This document shows, piece after piece, positions 1 through 7,532 of a stretch of 14,376 nucleotides of DNA. The stretch spans positions 1 to 14,376 of the forward strand of contig JAQSYR010000005.1 of the NCBI GenBank assembly GCA_029256035.1, read 5' to 3'. The notes below the pieces were generated by a model that searched no databases, was not told where the DNA came from, and worked only from the letters and a program-made list of their open reading frames with translations. The translations under genes were made by a program, and so were the position numbers. Position 1 is the first letter of the stretch; the number at the start of each line of letters is the position of its first letter. This DNA comes from Anaerocolumna sp. Lineage in GTDB: Bacteria > Bacillota > Clostridia > Lachnospirales > Lachnospiraceae.

Positions 1-464
1 AAGGGGAAGATATGGGAGTACTTATCGGCAAAAGAGGACAAACTCTGGATTCCCTACAATATCTTGTAAGTTTGGTTGTAAATAAAGATAGCGAGAATTA
101 TTTAAAAGTTAAACTTGACACTGAAAATTATAGATTTAGAAGAAAAGAAACTCTTGAGAATCTGGCTAAAAATATTGCATTTAAAGTAAAAAGAACGAAA
201 AAGCCAGTTACTCTAGAACCTATGAATCCATATGAACGTAGAATTATTCATTCAGCACTTCAGGGTGATAAATTTGTGGAGACTCATAGTGAAGGGGAAG
301 AACCATTTAGAAAAGTTGTTATTGCCCTAAAAAAGAATGTTGAAATGAGAGAATATAAACCAAGAACAAATAAATACTCTTATGGAAAAAGTACTGGAAA
401 AGACTATAATAAAAATAAGAAATATGGAAATAGACAAGTTACACAGAAATTAAATGAAGAATAG
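1..464 (+). CDS. jag: Jag/KhpB-type RNA-binding protein, C-terminal part
   Basis: The gene enters from the left edge. The open frame starts at base 3 and reads GEDMGVLIGKRGQTLDSLQY, so the ATG at position 12 is internal, not a start. This is the GxxGxxG-type loop of a KH domain (here IGKRGQTLDSL). It is followed by an R3H domain (about residues 70-105 from the internal Met), with the RxxxH signature in ERRIIHSAL and the usual SEGEEPFRKVVI ending. The remaining ~45 residues are Lys/Asn/Tyr-rich and probably disordered. Jag/KhpB proteins bind single-stranded RNA in the cytoplasm and are linked to cell-envelope and division control in Firmicutes. Their usual place is after yidC and before mnmE, as here. 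The N-terminal Jag-N domain lies outside the window. Family assignment is firm; the precise role in this organism is inferred. Confidence 0.93.
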   Translation, partial: GEDMGVLIGKRGQTLDSLQYLVSLVVNKDSENYLKVKLDTENYRFRRKETLENLAKNIAFKVKRTKKPVTLEPMNPYERRIIHSALQGDKFVETHSEGEEPFRKVVIALKKNVEMREYKPRTNKYSYGKSTGKDYNKNKKYGNRQVTQKLNEE

Positions 465-472
465 TTAATATG

Positions 473-513
473 TGGGTGTATTAAAGAAATTACTTTGATA
501 CACCCATTTACTC
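473..513 (+). terminator. Hairpin after jag, possible terminator
   Basis: Bases 473-486 pair with 493-506 to give a 14-bp stem with one G.U wobble and a 6-base loop (AAATTA). The arm TGGGTGTAT pairs with ATACACCCA. The tail is only TTTACTCATT, so the U-tract is poor. It may therefore be a leaky terminator or an RNA-stability hairpin between jag and mnmE. No clear promoter is visible for mnmE, which fits partial read-through. Confidence 0.55.
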
Positions 514-548
514 ATTGAATGATGTATGTTTTAGAAAGGTAGTCAGAA

Positions 549-1997
549 ATGAATACAGATACAATTGCTGCAATAGCAACTGCAGTTAGTAATGCCGGCA
601 TCAGTATTATTCGTATAAGTGGAAATGATGCATTTTCTATTATTGATAAGATATATAGAGTTAAGAGTGAATTAGAATTTTTAAAACAAAGGCAATTTCT
701 AAGTAATGATGCAGATGATCAACAGGATCAATACCTAACTGGAAGAAAAAAAATATCAGAATGTGAAAGTCACACTATTCATTATGGTTATATTGTGGAT
801 AAAGATGCTATTATTGATGAGGTAATGGTATTATTAATGCGGGGACCAAGAAGTTACACCAAGGAAGACGTTGTAGAAGTTCACTGCCATGGTGGTATCA
901 TTGTAACTAAGAAGATTCTAGAAGTAATCCTTAAATATGGTGCAAGAATTGCAGAACCCGGTGAATTTACTAAAAGAGCATTTCTAAATGGAAGAATTGA
1001 TTTATCTCAGGCAGAAGCTGTTATTGATATTATAAATGCTAAAAATGAATATGCACTTAAGAATTCTGTTAATCAATTAAAAGGTAATATATTAGAAAAA
1101 GTTAAAGAAATCAGAGATAATATAATTTATGATCTTGCATTTATCGAGTCTGCATTAGATGATCCTGAACATATTAGTCTGGATAATTTTAGTGAAGATT
1201 TATATTTACACGTTCAAAATAATTTAGAGGTACTTGATAAATTATTAAAATCAGCCCATAATGGACGATTGCTTAAAGAAGGTATTAAGACTGTTATATT
1301 AGGTAAGCCTAACGCCGGAAAATCTTCTTTATTAAATATACTTGTAGGTTCAGAAAGAGCTATTGTAACAGATATAGCAGGAACAACCAGGGACACTTTA
1401 GAAGAGACAATACAATTAGGTAATATAAGTTTAAATATAATTGATACTGCTGGAATTCGAAAAACCGATGATTATGTAGAAAAAATTGGTGTTGAAAGAG
1501 CAAAAAGCTCTGCCTTAGATGCTGATCTAATAATCTATGTAGTAGATGCATCAACTGAACTTGATGAGAATGATAATGAAATAATAAACTTAATACAGGA
1601 TAGAAAATCAATTGTTTTATTAAATAAATCGGATTTAACCAACGTAATTAATTCTGATTATATTAAGGAATTAACAGGTAAGGATGTTATTTCAGTATCT
1701 GCCAAAGAAAATATAGGTATAGATATTCTCGAACAATGGGTCAGCGACATGTTTTTTCAGGGAAAATTATCATTTAATGATGAAGTTTATATTACAAGTA
1801 TACGACAAAAGAAAGCTATTGAGGATGGCATTCAAAGTTTAATTATGGTGAAACAAAGTATTGAAGACGGTATGCCAGAGGATTTTTATTCTATAGATAT
1901 GATGCATGCATATGAGGTATTAGGAAGTATTGTTGGGGAAGCTGTTGATGAAGATTTAGTAAATACAATATTCAGGGAATTTTGTATGGGAAAATAG
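549..1997 (+). CDS. mnmE: tRNA modification GTPase MnmE (TrmE)
   Basis: MnmE is a cytoplasmic GTPase that works with MnmG to install the (carboxymethyl)aminomethyl group at C5 of wobble U34 in tRNAs, using methylene-THF and GTP hydrolysis. The N-terminal folate-binding domain shows AEPGEFTKRAFLNGR. The G domain has GKPNAGKS at residues 252-259 (G1), GTTRDT (G2), DTAGIR (G3), NKSD (G4) and SAK (G5). The protein ends in FCMGK, matching the C-terminal FCxGK motif whose Cys is important for modification. At 482 residues it is longer than the usual ~455-460. The excess is an Asp/Gln/Lys-rich insert at about residues 40-72, before the conserved SHTIHYG. AAAGG at 535-539 supports the ATG. mnmG follows 30 bases later, so the two are probably co-transcribed. 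Confidence 0.98.
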   Translation: MNTDTIAAIATAVSNAGISIIRISGNDAFSIIDKIYRVKSELEFLKQRQFLSNDADDQQDQYLTGRKKISECESHTIHYGYIVDKDAIIDEVMVLLMRGPRSYTKEDVVEVHCHGGIIVTKKILEVILKYGARIAEPGEFTKRAFLNGRIDLSQAEAVIDIINAKNEYALKNSVNQLKGNILEKVKEIRDNIIYDLAFIESALDDPEHISLDNFSEDLYLHVQNNLEVLDKLLKSAHNGRLLKEGIKTVILGKPNAGKSSLLNILVGSERAIVTDIAGTTRDTLEETIQLGNISLNIIDTAGIRKTDDYVEKIGVERAKSSALDADLIIYVVDASTELDENDNEIINLIQDRKSIVLLNKSDLTNVINSDYIKELTGKDVISVSAKENIGIDILEQWVSDMFFQGKLSFNDEVYITSIRQKKAIEDGIQSLIMVKQSIEDGMPEDFYSIDMMHAYEVLGSIVGEAVDEDLVNTIFREFCMGK

Positions 1998-2027
1998 TTT
2001 CTTTTTTTAGAAGGAGGATAATACAAA

Positions 2028-3917
2028 ATGGCATATATATATGAATCCTATGATGTAGTTGTTGTGGGTGCGGGGCATGCTGGTTGTGAGGCTGCTTTAG
2101 CTTGTGCAAGACTTTCATTAAATACTTTAGTTCTTACTATAAGTATGGACAGTATTGCATTAATGCCATGTAACCCTAATATTGGCGGCACATCAAAAGG
2201 ACATTTAGTTAGAGAAATAGATGCATTAGGTGGGGAAATGGGTAAGAACATCGACAAGACTTATATTCAGTCTAAGATGTTAAATATATCAAAAGGACCT
2301 GCAGTACATTCTTTACGAGCTCAGGCAGATAAACAGGAATACAGCAGGACAATGAGGAAAGTTCTCGAAAATACTAACAATTTAACATTAAAACAGGCTG
2401 AAGTTGTTGAAATATTAGCGGAAGATCATAAGGTTGTGGGGATAAAAACTTATTCTGGAGCAATATATCCTTGTAAAGCTGTTATTTTATGTACGGGAAC
2501 TTATTTAAAAGCCAGATGTGTGTATGGTGATGTAAGTAACTATACAGGACCTAATGGTTTACAGGCTGCCAATTATCTAACAGATTCACTAAAATCTTTA
2601 GGGATAGAGATGTATCGATTTAAAACAGGGACACCTGCGAGAATTGATAAACGTTCTATAGATTTTTCGAAAATGGAGGAACAGTTTGGAGATGAAGACA
2701 TTGTTCCATTTTCATTTACAAATACAGCTGAGGATATTAAAAAAGAACAGGTTTCCTGTTGGTTAACCTATACTAATGAAGAAACTCACAGAATTATTAA
2801 TGAAAATATTGATAGGTCTCCTTTATACTGTGGTGATATTAAAGGAACAGGTCCTAGATACTGTCCTTCTATTGAGGATAAGGTGGTTAAATTTGCTGAT
2901 AAAAACAGACATCAGGTATTTATTGAACCAGAAGGTAATTATACCAACGAAATGTATGTGGGAGGTATGTCTAGCTCGCTTCCAGAAGATGTTCAATATC
3001 AGATGTATCGAAGTGTTGCAGGTCTTGAAAATGCTAAAATTATTAGAAATGCATATGCTATTGAATATGATTGTATTAATCCTATGCAACTAAAACCAAC
3101 GCTAGAGTTTAAAAATGTGGAAGGTTTGTTTAGTGGTGGCCAGTTTAACGGTAGTTCCGGATATGAGGAAGCTGCAGCTCAGGGATTAATGGCCGGTATC
3201 AATGCAAGTATGAAACTACTTGGTAAAGAGCAGGTTGTATTAGATCGTTCCGAAGCTTACATTGGTGTGCTAATTGATGATTTGGTTACTAAGGAGACAA
3301 GAGAACCTTATCGAATGATGACATCAAGAGCAGAATATAGATTAATTCTTCGTCAAGATAATGCAGATCTTAGACTTTCAAAAATAGGTCACAGAGTTGG
3401 GTTAATTGACAATGAAAGATACGAAAAGTTAATGGAAAAAGAAGTACAGATGGAAGAAGAAATTAAAAGATTAGAGAATACTTTAATCGGAGCAAATGCA
3501 GAAGTTCAGGCTTTGCTTGAACAGTATGGAAGTAATATATTAAAAACTGGAACTACATTGGCCGAACTTATCAGACGTCCTGAATTAACTTATGAAATGT
3601 TAGCTCCAATGGATAAAGATAGAGTTGAGTTACCTAAATCAGTAATTGAGCAAGTTAATATATATATTAAGTATGAAGGCTATATTCAAAGACAAATGAG
3701 ACAAGTAGATCAGTTCAAGAAAATGGAAGGTAAATTAATTCCTGAGGACTTGGATTACACGCAAGTACCTAGTTTAAGAATAGAAGCTAAGCAGAAATTG
3801 AATCAGATCCGGCCAAGGTCTGTTGGACAGGCATCAAGAATATCTGGTGTTTCCCCTGCAGATATATCCGTACTTTTAGTTTATTTGGAACATTTTAAAC
3901 ATAGCAAAAACAATTAG
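2028..3917 (+). CDS. mnmG: tRNA uridine-5-carboxymethylaminomethyl modification enzyme MnmG (GidA)
   Basis: MnmG is the FAD- and NADH-dependent partner of MnmE in U34 modification; the two form an alpha2-beta2 complex. The Rossmann FAD-binding motif GAGHAG is at residues 14-19. Family blocks follow in order: MPCNPNIGGTSKGHLVREID, SKGPAVHSLRAQADK, the Cys-containing GPRYCPSIEDK, and FSGGQFNGSSGYEEAAAQGL. The C-terminal helical domain that docks MnmE carries SRISGVSPADISVLL. The length (629 residues) is normal for the long MnmG form. The start is supported by AAGGAGG about 10 bases upstream. It sits 30 bases after mnmE and 54 bases before the preferred rsmG start, the usual mnmE-mnmG-rsmG order near the bacterial origin. 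No lesion or unusual codon pattern is seen. Confidence 0.98.
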   Translation: MAYIYESYDVVVVGAGHAGCEAALACARLSLNTLVLTISMDSIALMPCNPNIGGTSKGHLVREIDALGGEMGKNIDKTYIQSKMLNISKGPAVHSLRAQADKQEYSRTMRKVLENTNNLTLKQAEVVEILAEDHKVVGIKTYSGAIYPCKAVILCTGTYLKARCVYGDVSNYTGPNGLQAANYLTDSLKSLGIEMYRFKTGTPARIDKRSIDFSKMEEQFGDEDIVPFSFTNTAEDIKKEQVSCWLTYTNEETHRIINENIDRSPLYCGDIKGTGPRYCPSIEDKVVKFADKNRHQVFIEPEGNYTNEMYVGGMSSSLPEDVQYQMYRSVAGLENAKIIRNAYAIEYDCINPMQLKPTLEFKNVEGLFSGGQFNGSSGYEEAAAQGLMAGINASMKLLGKEQVVLDRSEAYIGVLIDDLVTKETREPYRMMTSRAEYRLILRQDNADLRLSKIGHRVGLIDNERYEKLMEKEVQMEEEIKRLENTLIGANAEVQALLEQYGSNILKTGTTLAELIRRPELTYEMLAPMDKDRVELPKSVIEQVNIYIKYEGYIQRQMRQVDQFKKMEGKLIPEDLDYTQVPSLRIEAKQKLNQIRPRSVGQASRISGVSPADISVLLVYLEHFKHSKNN

Positions 3918-3971
3918 TAAACATATTTATTAGATTACCAATATAAGTAGAAAGAAAGGGGGATGTTTGGT

Positions 3972-4691
3972 GTGCATGCAATTGAACTTTTAGAAGATTC
4001 CTTACTAAAAATCGGCTTAACATTAAATTCAAAGCAAATTGAGCAGTTTATTAAATATTATGATATGTTAATTGAAAAGAATAAAGTTATGAATCTGACT
4101 GCAATAACTGAATTTGAAGAAGTGATCAATAAACATTTTGTAGATTCTCTTTCTATAATTAAGGTTTATAAAACAATGGAAGAAAAAAAAGTACTTGATA
4201 TGGGTACTGGAGCAGGATTTCCAGGTATACCATTAAAAATAGCATTTCCTTCTCTAAATATTACACTTCTTGATTCACTTAATAAGAGAGTTAATTTTTT
4301 AAATGATGTAGTAAGTGAATTAGATTTAAAAAACATTCAAGCAATTCATGGTAGAGCAGAGGACTTTGGAAAGGATATAAATTTTAGAGGGCAATATGAT
4401 TTGTGTGTATCGCGTGCCGTTGCTAAATTATCAACACTTTCAGAATATTGTTTGCCTTATGTGAAAATAAATGGTTATTTTATCTCTTACAAATCAGGTA
4501 ATATTGAGGAAGAATTAGAGGAATCAAAAAGAGCTATTAAAGTACTTGGAGGAGAAATTGATTTGGTTGATAGATTTAATTTACCTGGTACAGATATGGA
4601 AAGATCTTTTATTGTAATTAAAAAGATTTTAACTACACCAAAAATTTATCCAAGAAGTGCAGGTAAACCAACAAAGGAACCAATTAAATAG
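3972..4691 (+). CDS. rsmG: 16S rRNA (guanine-527-N7)-methyltransferase RsmG (GidB)
   Basis: RsmG methylates N7 of G527 in 16S rRNA, using S-adenosylmethionine; loss in other bacteria gives low-level streptomycin resistance. The SAM-binding motif I is clear as DMGTGAGFPG (residues 76-85 from the GTG). Upstream, YDMLIEKNKVMNLTAI and HFVDSL are typical of the family, as are CVSRAVAKL and the ending YPRSAGKPTKEPI. Start choice: an ATG at 3963 would give 242 residues, but the strong ribosome binding site AAAGGGGG ends at 3962 and directly abuts it. The in-frame GTG at 3972 has a 9-base spacer and is preferred (239 residues). It is the last gene of the conserved block; a signalling cassette follows instead of parA. 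Confidence 0.96.
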   Translation: MHAIELLEDSLLKIGLTLNSKQIEQFIKYYDMLIEKNKVMNLTAITEFEEVINKHFVDSLSIIKVYKTMEEKKVLDMGTGAGFPGIPLKIAFPSLNITLLDSLNKRVNFLNDVVSELDLKNIQAIHGRAEDFGKDINFRGQYDLCVSRAVAKLSTLSEYCLPYVKINGYFISYKSGNIEEELEESKRAIKVLGGEIDLVDRFNLPGTDMERSFIVIKKILTTPKIYPRSAGKPTKEPIK

Positions 4692-4715
4692 TATAATTTT
4701 TCTAATTAAAGTATT

Positions 4716-4819
4716 CTAGTATTTTTTATTTATCTATTTAATGATTTATGACATTCTATGTCGAACCATGAAAGATACAGTAGAAATTTACTAGTATACT
4801 TTTTTTATTTAATGATTTA
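4716..4819. repeat. Imperfect direct repeat of ~30 bp in the rsmG-GNAT gap
   Basis: Copy 1 (4716-4748) and copy 2 (4791-4819) both begin CTAGTAT, run through a T-rich stretch, and end with the identical 14-mer TATTTAATGATTTA. They differ by a 4-base indel and a few substitutions. A 42-bp segment separates them. The repeat lies in the 204-bp gap where the conserved gene block stops and the signalling cassette begins. It may be a local duplication or a scar; low complexity makes chance partly possible. Confidence 0.6.
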
Positions 4820-4833
4820 GTTCTATTGCAAAA

Positions 4834-4862
4834 TATGTTATATTTAATAGTATGTTATATTT
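4834..4862 (+). promoter_or_regulatory. Twin extended -10-like motifs upstream of the GNAT-like gene
   Basis: TATGTTATATTT occurs at 4834-4845 and again at 4851-4862, exactly 17 bases apart. Each contains TGTTATATT, an extended -10 layout (TGnTATATT). Good -35 boxes are not visible: TTTAGT at 4816-4821 would suit the first copy, and TTGCAA at 4826-4831 is badly spaced. The same 9-mer occurs at 5436-5444 before the histidine kinase and at 7567-7575 before parA, but also inside mnmE (1292-1300), so it is not proof of promoter function. Confidence 0.3.
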
Positions 4863-4895
4863 GATTGAAAATTAATTATTAACTGAAGGTGAATT

Positions 4896-5384
4896 ATGTC
4901 TATTTATGGAAAATTATATAATTGTGATAGTTACTTAGTAATTGCAAATGAAATAAGTAACAAGTTTAATAATGGACTCATAAGTCGTATGGAAAATACA
5001 ATAGAAAATGGTAAAATAAAAAATGATAATACAAACAATGGTAAAGTAAATAACGATGAAGTAATTAATGTTATTGTTTTTAATTCAAACGATATACCAG
5101 TTTCTATCGGTAGTTTAATTTCTGTGGATAACCAATATTTTATCAATAACGTAATTACTGAAGATTGTAATGATAAGGATGAGTATGAAGAGTTAGCTGT
5201 TCGAATGTTAGTAAATAAAGCATTTAAGCTAGGAGCAATTGAAATAATAGCTGAAATTCAAAATGAGAAGAGAACTCTATACAAGAAAATTGGATTTTTA
5301 GAAATAGACGGTGAATCTTTATACAATAATTCAAATTATTGTAAAGTAAAGATTGTTTCTACTGGTTTTTATAAAGAGTGTTAA
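4896..5384 (+). CDS. GNAT-like protein with degenerate acyl-CoA loop
   Basis: This is a 162-residue cytoplasmic protein. The C-terminal half resembles a GNAT N-acetyltransferase: a beta strand (NQYFINNVI), a helix (ELAVRMLVNKAFKLGA), the strand IEIIAEI, and the diagnostic LYKKIGF at residues 128-134. However, the acetyl-CoA pyrophosphate loop (R/Q-x-x-G-x-G/A) expected before the helix is replaced by NDKDEYEEL with no glycines. Residues ~32-60 form an Asn/Lys/Asp-rich low-complexity insert. It may be a non-catalytic or highly diverged GNAT; the substrate is unknown. GAAGGTG at 4884-4890 supports the ATG. It lies on the same strand 92 bases before a histidine kinase gene, which suggests, but does not show, a functional link. 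The fold call is moderately sure; the function is open. Confidence 0.6.
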   Translation: MSIYGKLYNCDSYLVIANEISNKFNNGLISRMENTIENGKIKNDNTNNGKVNNDEVINVIVFNSNDIPVSIGSLISVDNQYFINNVITEDCNDKDEYEELAVRMLVNKAFKLGAIEIIAEIQNEKRTLYKKIGFLEIDGESLYNNSNYCKVKIVSTGFYKEC

Positions 5385-5476
5385 TTTTATCATGCATTAT
5401 CAATTTTTATTTTTGGCTTTTATTATTCTGTAATTTGTTATATTATATAAAGGAGAGGAGGAACGCATAACAAAAT

Positions 5477-6613
5477 ATGAATGATAATAAGGACAATAAG
5501 GATATATTGGATCCTAATATAAAGAACCAGTGTCATTTAATTGATGCTTTAGAATTTGTTAAAGAAATGAATATAAATACAGAGGATAAAATTCAAGCTT
5601 TACAAAATGACATACTGAGCTTGGAAGCTAGCAAAATTCAAATGGAAGCTACTATCCTTAATCTGGATAATTTAAATAATGAAAGTGCTAATTATTTTTC
5701 TCCATCTATTGGAAATAAGAAAGCTACTCATATTGAAGACTATGAAAATCAAATATCGAATTTGAGCAATTGTATTATTGAAAAAGAGCGAGAAATGGAA
5801 TATTATACCATAAAACTAAATAGAATTGAAAACTTAAATGAATGTTTAAGTCACTTAGAATTTTTTTCAATGAATCATTTTAAAAATATATACAAGTCTG
5901 TACCAAGTACTAACGAAACGGTAAGTCCTAGATTTGGAATTAATTTGTTACATGCTCAGGAGAATGAACGTAAAAGAATTGCAAGAGATTTGCATGATTC
6001 AACGGTGCAAAGTCTAACAAATCTAAAACATAAATCTGAACTTATAACCAGATTAATTGATATAGACGCTGTTAGAGCTAAATTAGAGTTACAGACTATG
6101 ATTCTTACACTTAAATCTACAATAGATGAGATGCGAAGTATTATTTATGATTTGAGACCTATGTCTATTGATGATTTGGGATTAACTGCTACCATTAATA
6201 AATATGTGAATGAAATCAAAACAACTAATTCTGTTGATATTATATTTAATGTTATTAATACAGAATACAGTGTATTACCTGTTATAAATCTTACTCTTTT
6301 TAGAATAATACAGGAAGCTACAACCAATGCCTTAAAGCATGCCAATGCAACTAAAATCACAATCAATTTGGATTATTGTTGTACCAATATTATATTATCA
6401 ATTTGTGATAATGGAATTGGCTTTAATCCTGATGAATTGGGTACTTCTGATGATAACCAAAGTAAATTTAATGGATTTGGTCTGTCTATTATGAGAGAGC
6501 GAATTTTCTTATTAGCAGGTAAAATAGAAATTATTTCAGATGAATTAAAAGGAACTCAAATAATTGTTAGTGTTCCGACAGAAACAGCAAGAACATATAC
6601 GGAGGATAATTAA
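5477..6613 (+). CDS. Soluble DegS/NarL-type sensor histidine kinase
   Basis: This 378-residue kinase has no transmembrane segment or signal peptide, so it should be cytoplasmic, like DegS. Residues ~30-130 are rich in heptad-like Leu/Ile and charged residues and probably form a coiled-coil sensor/dimer region. The HisKA_3 box is ENERKRIARDLHDSTVQ, with phospho-acceptor His173 and the HDxxxQ phosphatase motif (H173, D174, Q178). The HATPase_c domain follows, with the N-box at NALKHA (N284) and G-boxes DNGIGF (311-316) and GFGLSIMRER. The ribosome binding site GGAGAGGAGG ends near 5461, leaving an unusually long ~15-base spacer; a stop codon at 5468 rules out an upstream start. Its last base overlaps the response regulator start (TAATG), so the two are translationally coupled. 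The signal and target genes are unknown; a DegS orthologue is only one possibility. Confidence 0.9.
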   Translation: MNDNKDNKDILDPNIKNQCHLIDALEFVKEMNINTEDKIQALQNDILSLEASKIQMEATILNLDNLNNESANYFSPSIGNKKATHIEDYENQISNLSNCIIEKEREMEYYTIKLNRIENLNECLSHLEFFSMNHFKNIYKSVPSTNETVSPRFGINLLHAQENERKRIARDLHDSTVQSLTNLKHKSELITRLIDIDAVRAKLELQTMILTLKSTIDEMRSIIYDLRPMSIDDLGLTATINKYVNEIKTTNSVDIIFNVINTEYSVLPVINLTLFRIIQEATTNALKHANATKITINLDYCCTNIILSICDNGIGFNPDELGTSDDNQSKFNGFGLSIMRERIFLLAGKIEIISDELKGTQIIVSVPTETARTYTEDN

Positions 6614-7263
6614 TGAATTCTATAAAAGTAATGCTTTGCGATGACCATCGTATGATAAGAGAGGGTATAAAGCAATTGTTAGAGCTTGATGGTGACATAG
6701 AAGTTATTGCTGAAGCTAATGATGGTGAGGAATGTTTAAGTATAATTGATCAAGTAAAACCAGATGTTTTATTGTTAGACATAAATATGCCAAAAATGAA
6801 TGGATTAAAAGTTCTTGAAAATTTAAGTTCAAAGAAATTGAAATATCGTGTTTTAATTCTTACAATTCATAATGAAATTGATTATTTAATAAAGTCAATG
6901 GATATAGGTGTTGATGGCTATGTATTAAAAGATTCGGATTCTTCCGTATTAAAGAAAGCTATTATTTCTGTATTTAACGGTGAAAAGTATATACAATCTG
7001 AATTAGTACCACTTTTGGAAGAGCGTATGGAACAAAGAATTGATGTTGATTCCTCAGAAGATAAAGTACTAACGAGACGTGAAGTTGAAGTGTTAAAGTT
7101 GTTAACAGAAGGTCTATTTAATAAAGAAATTGCTTACCAATTATCTATTAGTGAAAAAACAGTAAAAAACCATGTATCTAATATATTTAAAAAAATATGT
7201 GTTTCTGATAGAACCCAAGCTGCTGTATATGCTATTAAAAATAATATAGTGGAGCTTTATTAA
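6613..7263 (+). CDS. NarL/FixJ-family response regulator
   Basis: This is the partner of the kinase just upstream. The receiver domain (residues 1-~120) has acidic pocket D10-D11, phospho-acceptor D56 (in LLLDINMPKMNG), T84 and K106, so it is complete and should be phosphorylatable. The C-terminal LuxR/GerE helix-turn-helix (about 150-210) contains LTRREVEVLKLL, then NKEIAYQLSISEKTVKNHVS. It therefore probably activates or represses promoters as a phosphorylated dimer. The ATG at 6613 shares its A with the kinase TAA, and GGAGGA at 6601-6606 is its ribosome binding site. A strong terminator at 7300-7325 ends the unit. The length of 216 residues is typical of the family. No target operator can be named from this window. 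Confidence 0.95.
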   Translation: MNSIKVMLCDDHRMIREGIKQLLELDGDIEVIAEANDGEECLSIIDQVKPDVLLLDINMPKMNGLKVLENLSSKKLKYRVLILTIHNEIDYLIKSMDIGVDGYVLKDSDSSVLKKAIISVFNGEKYIQSELVPLLEERMEQRIDVDSSEDKVLTRREVEVLKLLTEGLFNKEIAYQLSISEKTVKNHVSNIFKKICVSDRTQAAVYAIKNNIVELY

Positions 7264-7299
7264 TATTGATATGAATTATTGGGGAAACTAAGCATAACT

Positions 7300-7325
7300 A
7301 AGCACAACTTATGTTGTGCTTTTTT
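7300..7325 (+). terminator. Rho-independent terminator after the two-component operon
   Basis: A perfect 9-bp stem joins 7300-7308 (AAGCACAAC) and 7313-7321 (GTTGTGCTT), with loop TTAT and a T-run to 7325. It is placed 37 bases after the response regulator stop and is a convincing intrinsic terminator for the GNAT/kinase/regulator unit. Confidence 0.9.
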
Positions 7326-7326
7326 C

Positions 7327-7462
7327 ATACCAAAGGAAAGTTCGGTCAACTTCCCTATGACACTAAAAGACATTCCAGGTAAGTTGCGAACTAGCGTGTT
7401 AAGTAGATGCAAGCTTAAACTTTGCTAGCCGCAGTTGGCGCGGGATCCTGGGTATATTTTTT
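7327..7462 (+). ncRNA. Candidate structured RNA of unknown class upstream of parA
   Basis: This stretch is visibly GC-richer than its surroundings; 7381-7450 is about half G+C inside AT-rich gaps. It can fold with closing stem ATACC 7327-7331 / GGTAT 7451-7455, hairpin GGAAAGTT 7335-7342 / AACTTCC 7348-7354 (one bulge), stem CCAGG 7375-7379 / CCTGG 7447-7451 (sharing one base with the closing stem), GCG 7386-7388 / CGC 7439-7441, CTAGC 7391-7395 / GCTAG 7424-7428, and an apical GTTAAG 7398-7403 / CTTAAAC 7414-7420. A T6 run at 7457-7462 follows, as expected for a + strand 3' end. CAACTT 7347-7352 can instead pair with AAGTTG 7381-7386, giving an alternative fold. I do not recognise it as T-box, 6S, SRP, tmRNA or a known riboswitch. 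No clear promoter is seen. Confidence 0.5.
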
Positions 7463-7490
7463 GTCTTTCATATAATTGTAACTCATAAAA

Positions 7491-7506
7491 TGTTTCACGT
7501 GAAACA
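7491..7506. promoter_or_regulatory. parS: parS centromere site (upstream of parA)
   Basis: TGTTTCACGTGAAACA is the exact consensus 16-bp ParB-binding palindrome. The symmetry extends through AAAA/TTTT flanks to 24 bp (7487-7510). ParB loads here as a CTP-dependent clamp to build the origin partition complex. It lies 120 bases before parA, just upstream of the predicted parAB promoter. Confidence 0.97.
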
Positions 7507-7532
7507 TTTTTGATAAACAATGTCATAAAGTC

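Noticed and set aside
1360..1611. Minus-strand ORF opposite mnmE.
   Set aside because: It is a shadow of the MnmE G domain with Leu/His-rich low-quality content and no ribosome binding site.
7357..7428. A 23-codon ORF (MTLKDIPGKLRTSV...) within the putative structured RNA.
   Set aside because: It has no ribosome binding site at a usable distance and overlaps paired regions of the fold; no similarity is recognised.
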